From: Parapedobacter tibetensis
GTDB taxonomy: Bacteria; Bacteroidota; Bacteroidia; Sphingobacteriales; Sphingobacteriaceae
NCBI RefSeq assembly: GCF_024704835.1
Contig: NZ_JAMXBE010000018.1
Coordinates: 1-64,000, forward strand
Direction: 5' to 3'
DNA length: 64,000 nucleotides
The notes beneath the pieces are model-generated. The model was not told where the DNA came from. It saw only the letters and a program-made list of their open reading frames with translations, and did no database searches. Shown here piece after piece: positions 34,777 through 44,516 of the stretch; positions within the stretch are counted from its first letter, which is position 1; every line of letters begins with the position of its first letter. The position numbers and the translations under genes are program-made.

Positions 34777-35015
34777 TAACTGTTCCTGGGGGTTTTAGGT
34801 TTTATCAAAATAGCTACCACACCTAACGCAAAACCCAATACCACCGTAAACGGGGCAAGCGTGATTTTGGTGAAACTATAAATGTCTTCTGTCCCGATCA
34901 TCAGGATGAATCCGAGTAGAACCACCGCAATGCTCAGTAAAAACAACTGGTAATTTCGTTTTCCAAATACAAAAGAGACCTTTCCAGGCTGTTGTGGTTT
35001 TTTCTGTTGTGACAT
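34776..35015 (-). CDS. DUF3098 small membrane protein
   Basis: 79 residues with two transmembrane helices (LFLLSIAVVLLGFILMIG and LAPFTVVLGFALGVVAILI). It matches the DUF3098 family found between ftsX and uppP in many Bacteroidota. Position in the operon suggests a role linked to division or envelope synthesis, but none is proven. Overlaps uppP by one base and lies 13 bases after ftsX. Confidence 0.85.
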   Translation of the reverse strand: MSQQKKPQQPGKVSFVFGKRNYQLFLLSIAVVLLGFILMIGTEDIYSFTKITLAPFTVVLGFALGVVAILIKPKTPRNS

Positions 35016-35028
35016 AAGCGATATGATA

Positions 35029-35907
35029 TTATCTGTATAGTTCGTTGGATTTCAACCTTAAGTATTTGCTGACGGCAAAATAGGTGCTCAATCCTGAAAT
35101 CAAGATTCCAAGTAGGGCTACGATAACGAATATGGCAATGAATTCAATCCAGTTGCGCAAGAACACCAATTCAGGGATTTCCCGTTGCCCAAAATGCAGG
35201 GTTAGCAGCAAGAGCAGGATGGCAATGAGCGCTCCGAGCAGTCCATGCAGGATGCCGTAGCCCAAAAACGGGCGCCTGATGAACCCCTTGGTAGCACCGA
35301 CCATCTGCATGCTTTTAATCAGGAAACGCTGCGAATAAACGGCCAACCGGATCGTGTTGTTGATGAGGGCTACGGCTATGATGAGCAGGATGGCTGTAAA
35401 CGCTAGTATCACTAACCCAATGATGCGGATGTTCTGGTTAACCATGTCGATGAGCGACTCCTGATAAACCACTTCCTTCACCATTTTATTAGCTGATACC
35501 TTTTCGATAAACGTGGTGATGCTATCCGTATTCGCGTAAGCGGCTTTCAGATATACATCGATGGAAGACAACAATGGATTGTGCCCCAGGAAAGACACGA
35601 AGTCTTCGCCCAATTCCTCCGAAAGGTTCTTGGCGGCCAACTCCTTGCTGATGTACTGCGAACGTAGCACATACTCATCCGCATTCAGATCCTTTTGCAA
35701 AGCCAAAACATCTCCTTCGCTCACCCCTTCATTCACGATGATGTTCAGCACGATGTTCTCTTTTACATAATTGGATAAATTCTTCGCATGCACCAATATA
35801 AGCCCCAGCAAACCGGTCATCAACAGGACCAAAGCAATGCTGATAACCGTAGATATGTATACGGATTTGGTCTTTTTTGAGGATGCACTTACTTCATAGA
35901 CTTCCAT
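35029..35907 (-). CDS. ftsX: Cell division protein FtsX
   Basis: Permease-like partner of FtsE that transmits a signal to peptidoglycan hydrolases at the septum. 292 residues from ATG 35907 (a GTG two codons upstream is possible). Helix 1 is at about 22-44 (YISTVISIALVLLMTGLLGLI). The extracellular loop (about 45-160) follows, then three helices in the C-terminal FtsX domain, including IRIIGLVILAFTAILLIIAV and the conserved KSMQMVGATKGFIRRPFL. ftsE is not next to it in this window. First gene of the five-gene run and divergent from leuS. Confidence 0.93.
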   Translation of the reverse strand: MEVYEVSASSKKTKSVYISTVISIALVLLMTGLLGLILVHAKNLSNYVKENIVLNIIVNEGVSEGDVLALQKDLNADEYVLRSQYISKELAAKNLSEELGEDFVSFLGHNPLLSSIDVYLKAAYANTDSITTFIEKVSANKMVKEVVYQESLIDMVNQNIRIIGLVILAFTAILLIIAVALINNTIRLAVYSQRFLIKSMQMVGATKGFIRRPFLGYGILHGLLGALIAILLLLLTLHFGQREIPELVFLRNWIEFIAIFVIVALLGILISGLSTYFAVSKYLRLKSNELYR

Positions 35908-36010
35908 CTTCACATGGTTTTGCAGGCGAAATTACTGATAAGATATGAGATATTGGCCATTGGATTGAGATTTTTTGTATTTTCGCCGTTCTTATTAATT
36001 CCCGATATAC

Positions 36011-38800
36011 ATGGACTACCAGCATAAAGCGATTGAGGAAAAGTGGCAGAAATTTTGGGCGGATAACCATACCTTCCGTGTAGATAATACGTCTGAAAAG
36101 CCAAAATATTATATATTGGATATGTTTCCGTATCCATCCGGTGCTGGATTGCATGTCGGACATCCATTGGGATACATCGCTTCGGATATCTTTGCGCGCT
36201 ATAAGCGGCTGAAGGGGTTCAACGTCCTTCACCCCATGGGTTACGATTCCTTTGGCCTTCCGGCAGAGCAATACGCCATCCAGACTGGGCAGCATCCCGC
36301 CGTCACCACAGCGGCCAACATCGAGCGTTACCGCGAGCAGTTGGATAACATCGGCTTCTCATTTGATTGGGAAAGGGAAGTGCGCACCAGCGATCCCGCT
36401 TTTTATAAATGGACGCAGTGGATTTTCACGCAACTTTTTGATGCCTGGTATAACAAAGCCAACGATAGGGCAGAGCCTATTGCTACACTGATCGCGCACG
36501 TTGAAACTAACGGAAGCAATGGTCTCCTCGCGGTATCTGATGAAGATACCGCCATATTTACGGCCGCGCAGTGGGCGAGTTTTAGCGAAGAACAGCAACA
36601 ACGGGAATTGCTGAAATACCGACTGGCCTACCTGCGGGAGAGTACAGTCAATTGGTGCCCCGCATTGGGCACGGTATTGGCCAATGACGAAGTGGTCAAC
36701 GGCGTTTCCGAACGTGGCGGCTATCCCGTGGTACAGAAGAAGATGATGCAATGGAGCATGCGTATCACAGCTTATGCGGAGCGTTTACTCAACGGGTTGG
36801 ATACCGTCGATTGGCCGGATCCTTTGGTGGAAATGCAGCGCAACTGGATAGGGAAAAGCATAGGTGCAAGCGTAAGGTTTACCGTACCTTCCCTTGGGGA
36901 TGATCAATATATCGAAGTCTTCACAACCCGTGTGGATACCATCTATGGTGTAAATGCCCTGGTACTTGCACCCGAAAATGAGCTGGTCAATCAGTTGACC
37001 ACCCCAGGACAGCGAGCTGAAGTGGATGCCTATGTGGCGCAGACCAAGAAGAAATCCGAACTTGACCGCATGGCCGATGTAAAAGCGGTTTCTGGGGCAT
37101 TCACTGGCTGCTATGTGGTGCACCCCCTTACAGCCAAAACCATACCCATATGGATAGCGGATTATGTGTTGGCTGGATACGGCACGGGCGCGGTCATGGC
37201 CGTGCCTTCGGGTGATCAACGGGACTATTTGTTTTCTACGCATTTCGGCTTACCCATTATCCCTATTTCAGATGCCCAACAACTGGATGGGCAAGCAGAC
37301 GCAACGAAGGAGGGTAGGTATATCAATTCGGGTATCATCAATGGCCTCACTTACCTAGAAGCGGTGGACGTGCTGGTTGCTGAGCTGGAATCCATCGGAG
37401 CGGGCAAGGCTACGATCAATTACCGGATGCGGGATGCCATCTTTGGCCGCCAACGCTATTGGGGCGAACCAGTGCCTGTTTACTTCAAGGATGGGCTGCC
37501 CCAGTTGATTGAAGAAGGCGAATTGCCCCTCATATTGCCCGAAGTTGACAAATACCTTCCTACCGAATCCGGCGAACCGCCTTTAGGCCGCGCCAAGGGA
37601 TGGAAGTACCGCGACACCTTTGAATATGAATTGAGTACCATGCCCGGTTGGGCCGGGTCGAGCTGGTACTGGTACCGGTATATGGATGCCCATAATGCGG
37701 GTGAGTTTGCATCTAGGGAAGCGGTAAACTATTGGAAAGCCGTGGATTTATATATCGGTGGTTCGGAACACGCTACAGGGCATTTGCTCTATAGCCGCTT
37801 TTGGAATAAATTTCTCAAGGACATGGGTTATGTTCCCGAGGAAGAGCCGTTCAAAAAGCTAATCAACCAAGGAATGATCCAAGGGCGTAGTAATTTCGTA
37901 TATCGCGTGTTGGATGCAGAAGGCAAGGGTACCAATACCTTTGTATCCCATGGGCTGAAAGACCAATACGCTACGGTAGCATTGCATGTGGATGTCAACA
38001 TCGTAAGCAACGATACCCTCGATCTGGATTCGTTCCGTCAATTTAGGCCCGATTTTGTCGATGCCGACTTTATCCTCGAAAATGGCAAGTATCACTGTGG
38101 GCATGAGGTAGAGAAGATGTCGAAGTCCAAGTACAACGTCGTAAACCCGGATGACATTATCGAACAATACGGGGCAGACACGCTCCGGATGTACGAAATG
38201 TTCCTCGGCCCATTGGAACAAAGCAAGCCCTGGAATACCAACGGTATTGAGGGGGTATATAAATTCCTCCGGAAGCTATGGAGGCTGTTCCATGATGGCC
38301 AGGGCAATTTTTCCGTGTCCGATGAATCATCCAGCAAGGCGGAGTTGAAGGCCTTGCATAAAATCATCAAGAAAGTGGAAGAAGATATCGAACGGTTCTC
38401 GTTCAATACCTCTGTATCGGCCTTCATGATTTGCGTGAATGAGCTTACCGACCTGAAGTGTAACAAACGAGGCATATTGCATGATTTGTGTATCGTTTTG
38501 CATCCCTATGCCCCTCATATCACGGAGGAGCTATGGACGTTGCTGGGAAATGAACCGGGCAAGTTGTCCTATGCAACATACCCCGCATTCAATCCCGATT
38601 ACCTCGTAGAAAGCGAATTTGCCTATCCCATCTCCGTCAATGGCAAGATGCGGATGAACCTCCCCTTATCACTCAGCCTGGAACCAGCCGATGTGGAGCA
38701 AGCCGTGTTAGCGAATGAGGACGTGCAGCGCTATCTTGAGGGCAAATCTATACGCAAGGTTATTGTGGTGAAAGGCAGGATAGTGAATATTGTGGTATAA
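36011..38800 (+). CDS. leuS: Leucine--tRNA ligase
   Basis: Class I synthetase of 929 residues. The HIGH-like site is in [16 protein letters not shown] (about 40-55) and the KMSKS loop in [14 protein letters not shown] (about 700). The editing domain CP1 (about 240-440) includes [15 protein letters not shown] and [17 protein letters not shown]. The length exceeds the E. coli enzyme (860) because of insertions, one near residues 155-205 ([17 protein letters not shown] to QQQREL) and one just before KMSKS ([13 protein letters not shown] to DADFIL), both usual in Bacteroidota. Confidence 0.97.
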   Translation: MDYQHKAIEEKWQKFWADNHTFRVDNTSEKPKYYILDMFPYPSGAGLHVGHPLGYIASDIFARYKRLKGFNVLHPMGYDSFGLPAEQYAIQTGQHPAVTTAANIERYREQLDNIGFSFDWEREVRTSDPAFYKWTQWIFTQLFDAWYNKANDRAEPIATLIAHVETNGSNGLLAVSDEDTAIFTAAQWASFSEEQQQRELLKYRLAYLRESTVNWCPALGTVLANDEVVNGVSERGGYPVVQKKMMQWSMRITAYAERLLNGLDTVDWPDPLVEMQRNWIGKSIGASVRFTVPSLGDDQYIEVFTTRVDTIYGVNALVLAPENELVNQLTTPGQRAEVDAYVAQTKKKSELDRMADVKAVSGAFTGCYVVHPLTAKTIPIWIADYVLAGYGTGAVMAVPSGDQRDYLFSTHFGLPIIPISDAQQLDGQADATKEGRYINSGIINGLTYLEAVDVLVAELESIGAGKATINYRMRDAIFGRQRYWGEPVPVYFKDGLPQLIEEGELPLILPEVDKYLPTESGEPPLGRAKGWKYRDTFEYELSTMPGWAGSSWYWYRYMDAHNAGEFASREAVNYWKAVDLYIGGSEHATGHLLYSRFWNKFLKDMGYVPEEEPFKKLINQGMIQGRSNFVYRVLDAEGKGTNTFVSHGLKDQYATVALHVDVNIVSNDTLDLDSFRQFRPDFVDADFILENGKYHCGHEVEKMSKSKYNVVNPDDIIEQYGADTLRMYEMFLGPLEQSKPWNTNGIEGVYKFLRKLWRLFHDGQGNFSVSDESSSKAELKALHKIIKKVEEDIERFSFNTSVSAFMICVNELTDLKCNKRGILHDLCIVLHPYAPHITEELWTLLGNEPGKLSYATYPAFNPDYLVESEFAYPISVNGKMRMNLPLSLSLEPADVEQAVLANEDVQRYLEGKSIRKVIVVKGRIVNIVV

Positions 38801-38839
38801 TTCTCATTAATTCATATGGAACAACCAAAATTATATATT

Positions 38840-40960
38840 ATGAATAAAAGTATATACCTGCTAATAGGTGCTTTCCTATTATTTACATACCAAATAGAAG
38901 CCCAAACCAAACGCTTGGATTTGGAGCAGTCCCTCGGGCTTAAACCATCACTGACTAAAACCATCAATCCCATACAGGGTTGGGCTGATGCGCAGCATTA
39001 CATCGAATATGATGCCCAGACGCGTCAACAATACCAGGTGCATATCAAGAGCGGCGAACGTACGCCTTATACACCGCCACCTAGCAGCGATGTGGAGGTG
39101 TATGTGGGAAACAACGATGTTTTTATCCGCCGTGGCGCCGATGACCCCAAGCAATTGACCCATTCACCGGATGAAGAGGAGAAAAATCCAACGCTGTCGC
39201 CCAATAACCAGTATGTGGCATTCACCCGCAACAACGATCTCTATGCGATAAACGTGTCCGATGGCCGCGAAATCCGTTATACAAGCGACGGAACCGATGT
39301 CATCTACAACGGTTGGGCCTCATGGGTGTATTTCGAAGAGATACTGGGTCGCCCCACGCGCTATAAAGCATTCTGGTGGGCACCCGATAGCAAAACGTTG
39401 GCCTTCATGCGGTTTGATGATACACAAGTACCCATGTTTCCTATCTATGGCTCCACCGGGCAGCACGGCTACCTGGAACAGACCCGCTATCCGAAGGCTG
39501 GCGACTCCAATCCCGAAGTGAAGGTTGGTTTTGTGCCCGTAGGGGGAGGGAATGTGGTATGGGCAGATTTCAACGAAAAGGACGACCAGTATTTCGGTAC
39601 GCCGTATTGGAGCTATAACAGCAATAACCTGATGGTGCAATGGATGAACCGCGACCAGACCAACCTCAAGTTCTACCAGGTAAATCCCCAAACAGGAGCG
39701 AAGAAAGAAATCTACGACGAGCACCAGAACGAATGGATCGATTTGGACCATAGCGAACGGATTACCTACTTGGAAGACAATAAGCATTATATCCTCAAAA
39801 GTGATAAAACGGGATGGGCGCATTATTACCTGTATACCTTGGATGGTGCGTTGGTCAACCCCATTACCCAAGGTGAATGGCAGGTATCAAGCTTGGAATT
39901 GGTCGACGAGAAAAACAAGACGATTTATTTTACCGCGCGCAAGGAACACTCGGCAACAGTAGACCTTTACCGCGTGAATTATAATGGCAAGAATTTACGA
40001 CGCCTTACTTTTGGCGATTATACCCATCAAGCGCAGGTGGCGCCCGATGGAAAGCATTTCATTACCACGTATTCCAATGTAGGCACTCCGACTAAGGTGG
40101 CCTTGCTTGATAACAAGGGCAAAGTTGTGAGGAAATTGGCGGATAGTAAGGCAGATGATTTCGACGATTACATGTATGCCAAAACCGAACTGATTACCAT
40201 CCCTACCCCCGATGGATACCAACTTCCTGCCACCATCACATGGCCGACGGATTTCGATGAGACAAAACCTCATCCGGTGATTTTCAGTATCTATGGTGGG
40301 CCAAATGCAGGTAATGTACGCAACACGTGGAAAGGCACGGCCAACCAACATTGGGCAAACGAAGGGATTATCCAGATCAGTGTAGATCACCGCGCATCCG
40401 GGCATTTTGGAAAGGAAGGGGTGGCCTTGATGCACCGCCAGCTGGGCCATTGGGAAATGGAAGATTACATCACGGCTGCCAAATGGCTCAAAAGCAAATC
40501 CTGGGTAGCCAAGGACAAGCTGCTCATTACGGGACATAGCTATGGGGGCTATATGACCTGCTTGGCGCTGACCAAAGGTGCGGACTATTTCGATTATGGC
40601 ATCGCTGGGGCGCCTGTGACCGGTTGGGAATTGTATGACACTCACTATACGGAGCGGTTCATGGATACTCCGCAGGATAACCCAGAAGGGTATAAAAACG
40701 GGTCGGTACTGACTTATGTGGATAATTACAAAGGGGTGCTGCGTATCATGCATGGCAGTATGGACGACAATGTGCATATGCAAAACACCATCCAGTTGGT
40801 GGATGCGTTGACTAACCGTGACAAACATTTTGAATTGATGATTTATCCCGGTAGCCGACATGGCTTTGCCCGTGAAAAATCAGCATATGACCGTAAGGAG
40901 CGTATTCGTTTTTATTATCAATACTTGCTGGAAAAGCCGGTACCGGAGGGATTGCGGTAA
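38840..40960 (+). CDS. DPP IV-type S9 family serine peptidase
   Basis: Exported dipeptidyl-peptidase releasing X-Pro or similar dipeptides. From ATG 38840 (MNKSIYLLIGAFLLFTYQ) it has 706 residues with a signal peptide to about 22 (IEAQ); an ATG 24 bases upstream adds eight residues before the signal. A beta-propeller (about 60-470; HSPDEEEKNPTLSPNNQYVA, WASWVYFEEILGR) leads to the alpha/beta hydrolase domain with catalytic Ser in LITGHSYGGYMTCLAL, Asp in MHGSMDDNVHMQNT and His in YPGSRHGFAREK. The Glu pair in YFEEILGR matches the DPP IV N-terminus anchor. Follows leuS by 39 bases. Confidence 0.93.
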   Translation: MNKSIYLLIGAFLLFTYQIEAQTKRLDLEQSLGLKPSLTKTINPIQGWADAQHYIEYDAQTRQQYQVHIKSGERTPYTPPPSSDVEVYVGNNDVFIRRGADDPKQLTHSPDEEEKNPTLSPNNQYVAFTRNNDLYAINVSDGREIRYTSDGTDVIYNGWASWVYFEEILGRPTRYKAFWWAPDSKTLAFMRFDDTQVPMFPIYGSTGQHGYLEQTRYPKAGDSNPEVKVGFVPVGGGNVVWADFNEKDDQYFGTPYWSYNSNNLMVQWMNRDQTNLKFYQVNPQTGAKKEIYDEHQNEWIDLDHSERITYLEDNKHYILKSDKTGWAHYYLYTLDGALVNPITQGEWQVSSLELVDEKNKTIYFTARKEHSATVDLYRVNYNGKNLRRLTFGDYTHQAQVAPDGKHFITTYSNVGTPTKVALLDNKGKVVRKLADSKADDFDDYMYAKTELITIPTPDGYQLPATITWPTDFDETKPHPVIFSIYGGPNAGNVRNTWKGTANQHWANEGIIQISVDHRASGHFGKEGVALMHRQLGHWEMEDYITAAKWLKSKSWVAKDKLLITGHSYGGYMTCLALTKGADYFDYGIAGAPVTGWELYDTHYTERFMDTPQDNPEGYKNGSVLTYVDNYKGVLRIMHGSMDDNVHMQNTIQLVDALTNRDKHFELMIYPGSRHGFAREKSAYDRKERIRFYYQYLLEKPVPEGLR

Positions 40961-40998
40961 TACGAAATATTCAGGTTTGAACTTTCTGTTTTTTTACT

Positions 40999-41030
40999 TT
41001 TGATTTTTGACTTTTGAATTAGTACATTTG
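40999..41030 (+). promoter_or_regulatory. Promoter of the tRNA-Ala gene
   Basis: TTTG at 40999-41002, 20-nt spacer, TACATTTG at 41023-41030. It ends 13 bases before the tRNA. Confidence 0.7.
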
Positions 41031-41043
41031 CAATCCGAAAAAA

Positions 41044-41120
41044 GGGGGATTAGCTCAGTTGGCTAGAGTACTTGCCTGGCAGGCAAGGGGTCACCGGTTC
41101 GAATCCGGTATTCTCCACCA
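41044..41120 (+). tRNA. tRNA-Ala (anticodon GGC)
   Basis: 77 nt with encoded CCA. The acceptor stem GGGGGAT/ATTCTCC contains the G3-U70 pair that marks alanine tRNAs. The anticodon stem CTTGC/GCAAG encloses the loop CTGGCAG, with GGC at 41078-41080; the T arm is ACCGG TTCGAAT CCGGT. Reads GCC and GCU codons. It has its own promoter and a strong terminator. Confidence 0.96.
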
Positions 41121-41128
41121 CTTGTCAA

Positions 41129-41156
41129 ACTCTTCAGGAAACTGAAGAGTTTTTTT
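41129..41156 (+). terminator. Rho-independent terminator of the tRNA gene
   Basis: ACTCTTCAG, GAAA tetraloop, CTGAAGAGT, then six T. Also serves the converging SRPBCC gene. Confidence 0.9.
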
Positions 41157-41159
41157 GTT

Positions 41160-41681
41160 TTATAGGTCTATGCCAGCATTATTTGATTCTAAAATCTCTT
41201 TCAATTTTTGCAAATCCGCTGTTACCGCTTTTGCATCTTCATTAAATTCTTTTTCTGTTCTATTGGGCAACCAAAATAGCGTAAAGATGAATTCACACCC
41301 CTCATTGTTAGGAACAACCCGCATCGGGTTGTTAACTATTTCTCCATTGGTCAATGTTACTTGATGGTCTATAATTCTAAAATCGTTTGGGGGTGTCCAT
41401 TTTATTTTTAGATCACCGATGTCGGACTTCCCAATCCAAAGGTCATTTTGCTTGGTAACTGATTTAATGAATGCTACCCATTCCGGGAAATTTTCAGGAT
41501 CTGAAGCATACCGATACACCTCATCGGCAGATTTGTTTATCGAAATACTGATGTGCTTTACTGGATAAGTCATGTCGTTCAATTTTGTCGATTGCCTGAC
41601 AGCATCCTTCTGGTTAGTTGAATGCTGACAAGCAGATAGCATTAAAGAATTCAATATTAAAATGATTAAAATCTGTTTCAT
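41160..41681 (-). CDS. Lipoprotein with SRPBCC (START/polyketide-cyclase-like) domain
   Basis: 173 residues from ATG 41681 (MKQILIILILNSLMLSAC), a lipoprotein signal with Cys18. The remainder fits the SRPBCC helix-grip fold: HISISINKSADEVYRYASDP, PENFPEWVAFIKSV, and the C-terminal helix after LFWLPNRTEKEFNEDAK. Such proteins bind hydrophobic ligands; the lipid anchor is unusual for the family. It lies 22 bases after the VOC gene and is probably cotranscribed. Confidence 0.8.
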   Translation of the reverse strand: MKQILIILILNSLMLSACQHSTNQKDAVRQSTKLNDMTYPVKHISISINKSADEVYRYASDPENFPEWVAFIKSVTKQNDLWIGKSDIGDLKIKWTPPNDFRIIDHQVTLTNGEIVNNPMRVVPNNEGCEFIFTLFWLPNRTEKEFNEDAKAVTADLQKLKEILESNNAGIDL

Positions 41682-41703
41682 GCCAAATACGTTATATTGC
41701 TTG

Positions 41704-42063
41704 TCACTCAGACCAGACGGCAAGTTCATAACCATCAGGGTCTATAAAATGAAACCGTTTACCACCAGGAAAATTAAATATATCTTTCTCTATAATGCCT
41801 CCAGCCTGTATAATTTTATCTTTAGTTGCCTCAATATTTTTAGAATAGAGAACAATTAATATGGTGCCTTTTACAGGTTCACCAGTCGTAAAACCACCAT
41901 CAACATATTCACCTTCAAAAGCGGTATATTCCGGCCCGTAGTCAGTAAAAACCCAACCAAAGCACTTTGTATAAAACGCTTTGGCCCGCATAATGTTTTT
42001 TGATAGAAATTCAATGTATTGTATTTGCTCGTTCCACAACTTATGTGAATCAATTTTAGCCAT
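41704..42063 (-). CDS. VOC-family (glyoxalase/bleomycin-resistance-like) protein
   Basis: 119 residues with two beta-alpha-beta-beta-beta modules: IQYIEFLSKNIMRAKAFYTK and GTILIVLYSKNIEATKDKII. The C-terminal module ends HFIDPDGYELAVWSE with the metal-site Glu. The same arrangement is found in glyoxalase-like proteins of unknown substrate. First gene of a pair with the SRPBCC lipoprotein, read from a consensus promoter at 42106-42136. Confidence 0.85.
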   Translation of the reverse strand: MAKIDSHKLWNEQIQYIEFLSKNIMRAKAFYTKCFGWVFTDYGPEYTAFEGEYVDGGFTTGEPVKGTILIVLYSKNIEATKDKIIQAGGIIEKDIFNFPGGKRFHFIDPDGYELAVWSE

Positions 42064-42105
42064 CTCTTTTTTTTACAAATTTAGGGGATACCTTTTAATT
42101 AGATG

Positions 42106-42136
42106 CAAACTTAGATAAAGTTGCTTTTTTTGCAAA
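42106..42136 (-). promoter_or_regulatory. Promoter of the VOC/SRPBCC pair
   Basis: On the minus strand TTTG (42136-42133), 19-nt spacer, TAAGTTTG (42113-42106). A second -7-like TAAATTTG lies closer to the gene at 42083-42076. Confidence 0.6.
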
Positions 42137-42156
42137 TATAATTGGTTGCATGAACC

Positions 42157-42172
42157 TCCGCCAATTGGCGGA
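42157..42172. repeat. 16-bp perfect palindrome TCCGCCAATTGGCGGA
   Basis: A perfect palindrome in the gap between the VOC promoter and the DinB remnant. A related CCGCCGGTTGGCGG lies at 213-226 by the left repeat array. Could be a mobile palindromic repeat or a dimeric protein site. Confidence 0.6.
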
Positions 42173-42345
42173 AGCTCGAACACCACTGAAAAAAACACTT
42201 GTGAGAAAAAGCAATTTTATTCGTTATTGTCTGTTCCCAAAGGCACTCATGAATGCTTTGCAGTTATCGATCTACTCGGCTGCCGCTAAAAAATAGCTTT
42301 TATAGAGGAAATGTAGTAATCTCACGCAAAAAAAAGGATACTTAC

Positions 42346-42477
42346 AGCAGTCTAATGTATGACCAGGTAAAAAACGAATACCGGTTTGTCATTCACGGCA
42401 TGTTCCACCATGATATCTACCACCTGGGCCAACTGGGAATCATTATCAAATTGCTGAAAGGGACCGGCAACGGCTGA
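42346..42477 (+). pseudogene. C-terminal remnant of a DinB-family protein
   Basis: The frame ending with TGA at 42475-42477 reads NEYRFVIHGMFHHDIYHLGQ then LGIIIKLLKG. That is the last helix of DinB_2-type proteins, where the pattern HG...HD.YH.GQI is conserved. No N-terminal part exists upstream; the 93 bases before give an unrelated open frame. It is a truncated fragment next to a toxin-antitoxin module. Confidence 0.6.
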
Positions 42478-42514
42478 CCGCGGCATCTATACCCCAAACG
42501 CCGGACAGAGGCGG

Positions 42515-42871
42515 TCAGACCAGGAAAACCTCGGCGGGGATGCCGAACCGTTCATGCAGCAGTTTGGCTATCCGGAGCGTGAGGGGTTTCTTCCCGTTCA
42601 GCAATGCCGAGACATAGCCCTTGCTGCCCAGCCACGGGGTGAGGTCCTTGTTATGCAGGCCCTGCTCCTGCATTTTCAGCCTGACGGCCTCCAGGGGGTC
42701 GGGGGCAGGGATGCGGTAGTGCTCGTCCTCGTAGTTTTTGATGAGTAGCAGGGCCATTTGCAGGCGTTCCCCGGCTTCGCTCTCCAAGTTTACCCCGGCA
42801 TCGAACTGGGCATCCACCCAGTCGAGCATGGCATCGTATTCCTTTTCGGATTTAATGATCTTCAGTTCCAT
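42515..42871 (-). CDS. higA: HigA-type antitoxin with Cro/C1 helix-turn-helix
   Basis: 118 residues. The N-terminal half is helical (KEYDAMLDWVDAQFDAGV); the C-terminal half is a lambda-repressor-like domain: LKMQEQGLHNKDLTPWLGSK, then VSALLNGKKPLTLRIAKLLH. It follows the HigB toxin gene by 2 bases in the inverted toxin-first order of higBA. Likely neutralises HigB and represses the pair's promoter. Confidence 0.88.
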   Translation of the reverse strand: MELKIIKSEKEYDAMLDWVDAQFDAGVNLESEAGERLQMALLLIKNYEDEHYRIPAPDPLEAVRLKMQEQGLHNKDLTPWLGSKGYVSALLNGKKPLTLRIAKLLHERFGIPAEVFLV

Positions 42872-42873
42872 GG

Positions 42874-43182
42874 CTATCCCTTATAGTTTACCGTTCTCAC
42901 GTCGATTTTGTCATACTCCTTGTGCGTCCCGAACCATTTGATTTGGATGGCCTTATAGGTGAAGACCATCCGGATCACCAGCCGGTAATGGTTGCCCATG
43001 ATGTTCAGCACCACCCGGTCATCCCCCACGAGGCTGGCGGCCGAATACATCCGCTTCAATTCCTGGAAGGTTCTGAAATCGCTGTTCAGGAATTCGTAGT
43101 ACCATTCCAGGAGTGCATTCCGGGCGTCCGGGTACCGTTCGCAGTATTTCAATAGCGTCCTTCTGGTAATGATGTTAAACAT
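42874..43182 (-). CDS. higB: HigB-family mRNA interferase toxin
   Basis: 102 residues in the HigB/RelE fold: FNIITRRTLLKYCERYPDAR, LEWYYEFLNSDFRTFQELKR, VLNIMGNHYRLVIRMVFTYK and IQIKWFGTHKEYDKIDVRTV. The conserved H in GNHYR and the GTHKEYDKID motif are present. It cuts mRNA on the ribosome when free of HigA. Its start abuts the truncated transposase frame on the other strand. Confidence 0.9.
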   Translation of the reverse strand: MFNIITRRTLLKYCERYPDARNALLEWYYEFLNSDFRTFQELKRMYSAASLVGDDRVVLNIMGNHYRLVIRMVFTYKAIQIKWFGTHKEYDKIDVRTVNYKG

Positions 43183-43234
43183 ATCGCGCGCGCCGGAAAG
43201 TCTGGTGCAAATATCGGAGTTTTCTATTAGAAAA

Positions 43235-43585
43235 CCAAGTGCATTCCAAAAGGGTACCGAAGCGGGAGTTTATTGGATCAGTTTGAAGCCTTCTCAAATA
43301 GCGGGATTATTTTTCGAAAAGCATGGGATACATCAGTATCCCGATGCAAACAATATCCTGCATTTATGTGATGCGGGCGGGGCAAATTCCTACCGGCACC
43401 ATGTGTTCAAAAAGGAGTTGATGCGGTTTTCAGAACAAACAGGGTTGTCGGTAATAGTCTGTCATTACCCGCCTTACTGCTCAAAATGGAACCCGATAGA
43501 GCATCGTTTATTCAGCCCGGTACACAGAACAATGGGCGGTGTCCACTTACTAAAACAGGTGCGAAGACGGTACGCTATCCGTTAG
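43235..43585 (+). pseudogene. C-terminal remnant of an ISAzo13-type transposase
   Basis: The frame ending TAG at 43583-43585 contains LHLCDAGGANSYRHHVFKKE, then TGLSVIVCHYPPYCSKWNPI and EHRLFSPVHRTMGGVHL. This matches the DDE region of ISAzo13-like transposases (pattern LCD.GGSNS.RH..FK and HYPPY.SK.NPIEHR.F). About 250 N-terminal residues are missing and no inverted repeats are visible, so it is a fossil. It marks a past insertion beside the higBA module. Confidence 0.75.
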
Positions 43586-43598
43586 AGATAGCTTTTTT
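43574..43598 (+). terminator. Terminator after the transposase remnant
   Basis: GCTATC, 7-nt loop, GATAGC, then six T. The first bases overlap the last codons of the remnant. Confidence 0.75.
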
Positions 43599-43659
43599 CG
43601 TTTTATTTTTCAAATAGCCAAACTTTATCCCACCTTTGCGTTAAGTTTTCACTAATCCG

Positions 43660-44445
43660 ATGATTCAGTTTTTGAAAAATAGTACGTTTGCCGTCAATGA
43701 GGTAATCAATAAATCCTGGGATTTGCTCAGGAAACATTATTTCTCCATTGCAGGCCTATGTTTTCTCTTGTTTCTCACGTCCAATACCTCAGGTATCTTG
43801 GCTTTTTATTTCAATGAAGTGAATACGTTCCTTAGTATATTCATGGCGTTCCTTTTTGTGATTTTATATTTTGGTACCCAATTGACGCTATTTAAATACA
43901 TCTTTACCCTTATCGATAAAAAAGAAAAGATAAACCTATCGGACACCATACCCAGCACCAAGGAATTGCTATACTTTTTTACGGGGATGTTTAGCATTGC
44001 ATTATTGGCCTTCGTATTTTACCTGCTCATCTCCGTATTGGGATTTCCATTGGTTTATGCCCACATTGATGTCAGCTTGATGGTCAACATCACGCGCGTC
44101 GTTTCGGCGGTCTTTGTCTTCCTTTTTTTGCTCCGAGTGGCCTTTTACCCTTTTTTCATCATCGACCGCCATGCCACACCGTTCCAGGCCATCCGTCTCA
44201 GTTTTGCGCTCACCAGAGGAAATGTCACCAAACTATTGCTCATCTTAGCATTTTTTGCCATTTTGCACCTTTTATATGTGTATTTCAACTATAGCGGATA
44301 TCCCATGGTGTCTACAGCATTGAGCATACTCAATTCCTTTTTGGTTGCCCCACTATCAAGTGTGGTTATCGCGGTAGCTTACCGCGATATGATGGCGGAC
44401 TACCACGGAGGTGAAGACCCGAGGTTGTTGAAGAACATTATTTAG
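43660..44445 (+). CDS. Six-helix membrane protein of unknown function
   Basis: 261 residues with about six transmembrane helices, e.g. YFSIAGLCFLLFLTSN, FLSIFMAFLFVILYFGTQL, LLYFFTGMFSIALLAFVFYL, VSAVFVFLFLLRVAFYPFFI, KLLLILAFFAILHLLYVY. The conserved-looking RVAFYPFFIIDRHATPFQAI followed by RLSFALTRGN resembles membrane domains of DUF975/glycerophosphodiester-phosphodiesterase membrane-type proteins. No enzyme motif is seen. It precedes dxr by 71 bases in the same direction and a similar protein is often found near dxr in relatives, but I cannot verify that here. Confidence 0.75.
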   Translation: MIQFLKNSTFAVNEVINKSWDLLRKHYFSIAGLCFLLFLTSNTSGILAFYFNEVNTFLSIFMAFLFVILYFGTQLTLFKYIFTLIDKKEKINLSDTIPSTKELLYFFTGMFSIALLAFVFYLLISVLGFPLVYAHIDVSLMVNITRVVSAVFVFLFLLRVAFYPFFIIDRHATPFQAIRLSFALTRGNVTKLLLILAFFAILHLLYVYFNYSGYPMVSTALSILNSFLVAPLSSVVIAVAYRDMMADYHGGEDPRLLKNII

Positions 44446-44516
44446 AAACAATTGACAAGGAAAGTTCAAGCTATGTTTTTGAATGCGAGAAGAATGTATC
44501 AGCGGCTGTATATATC

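Noticed and set aside
42253-42345. N-terminal part of the frame holding the DinB fragment
   Set aside because: Shows no DinB features; only the last about 44 codons are recognisable.
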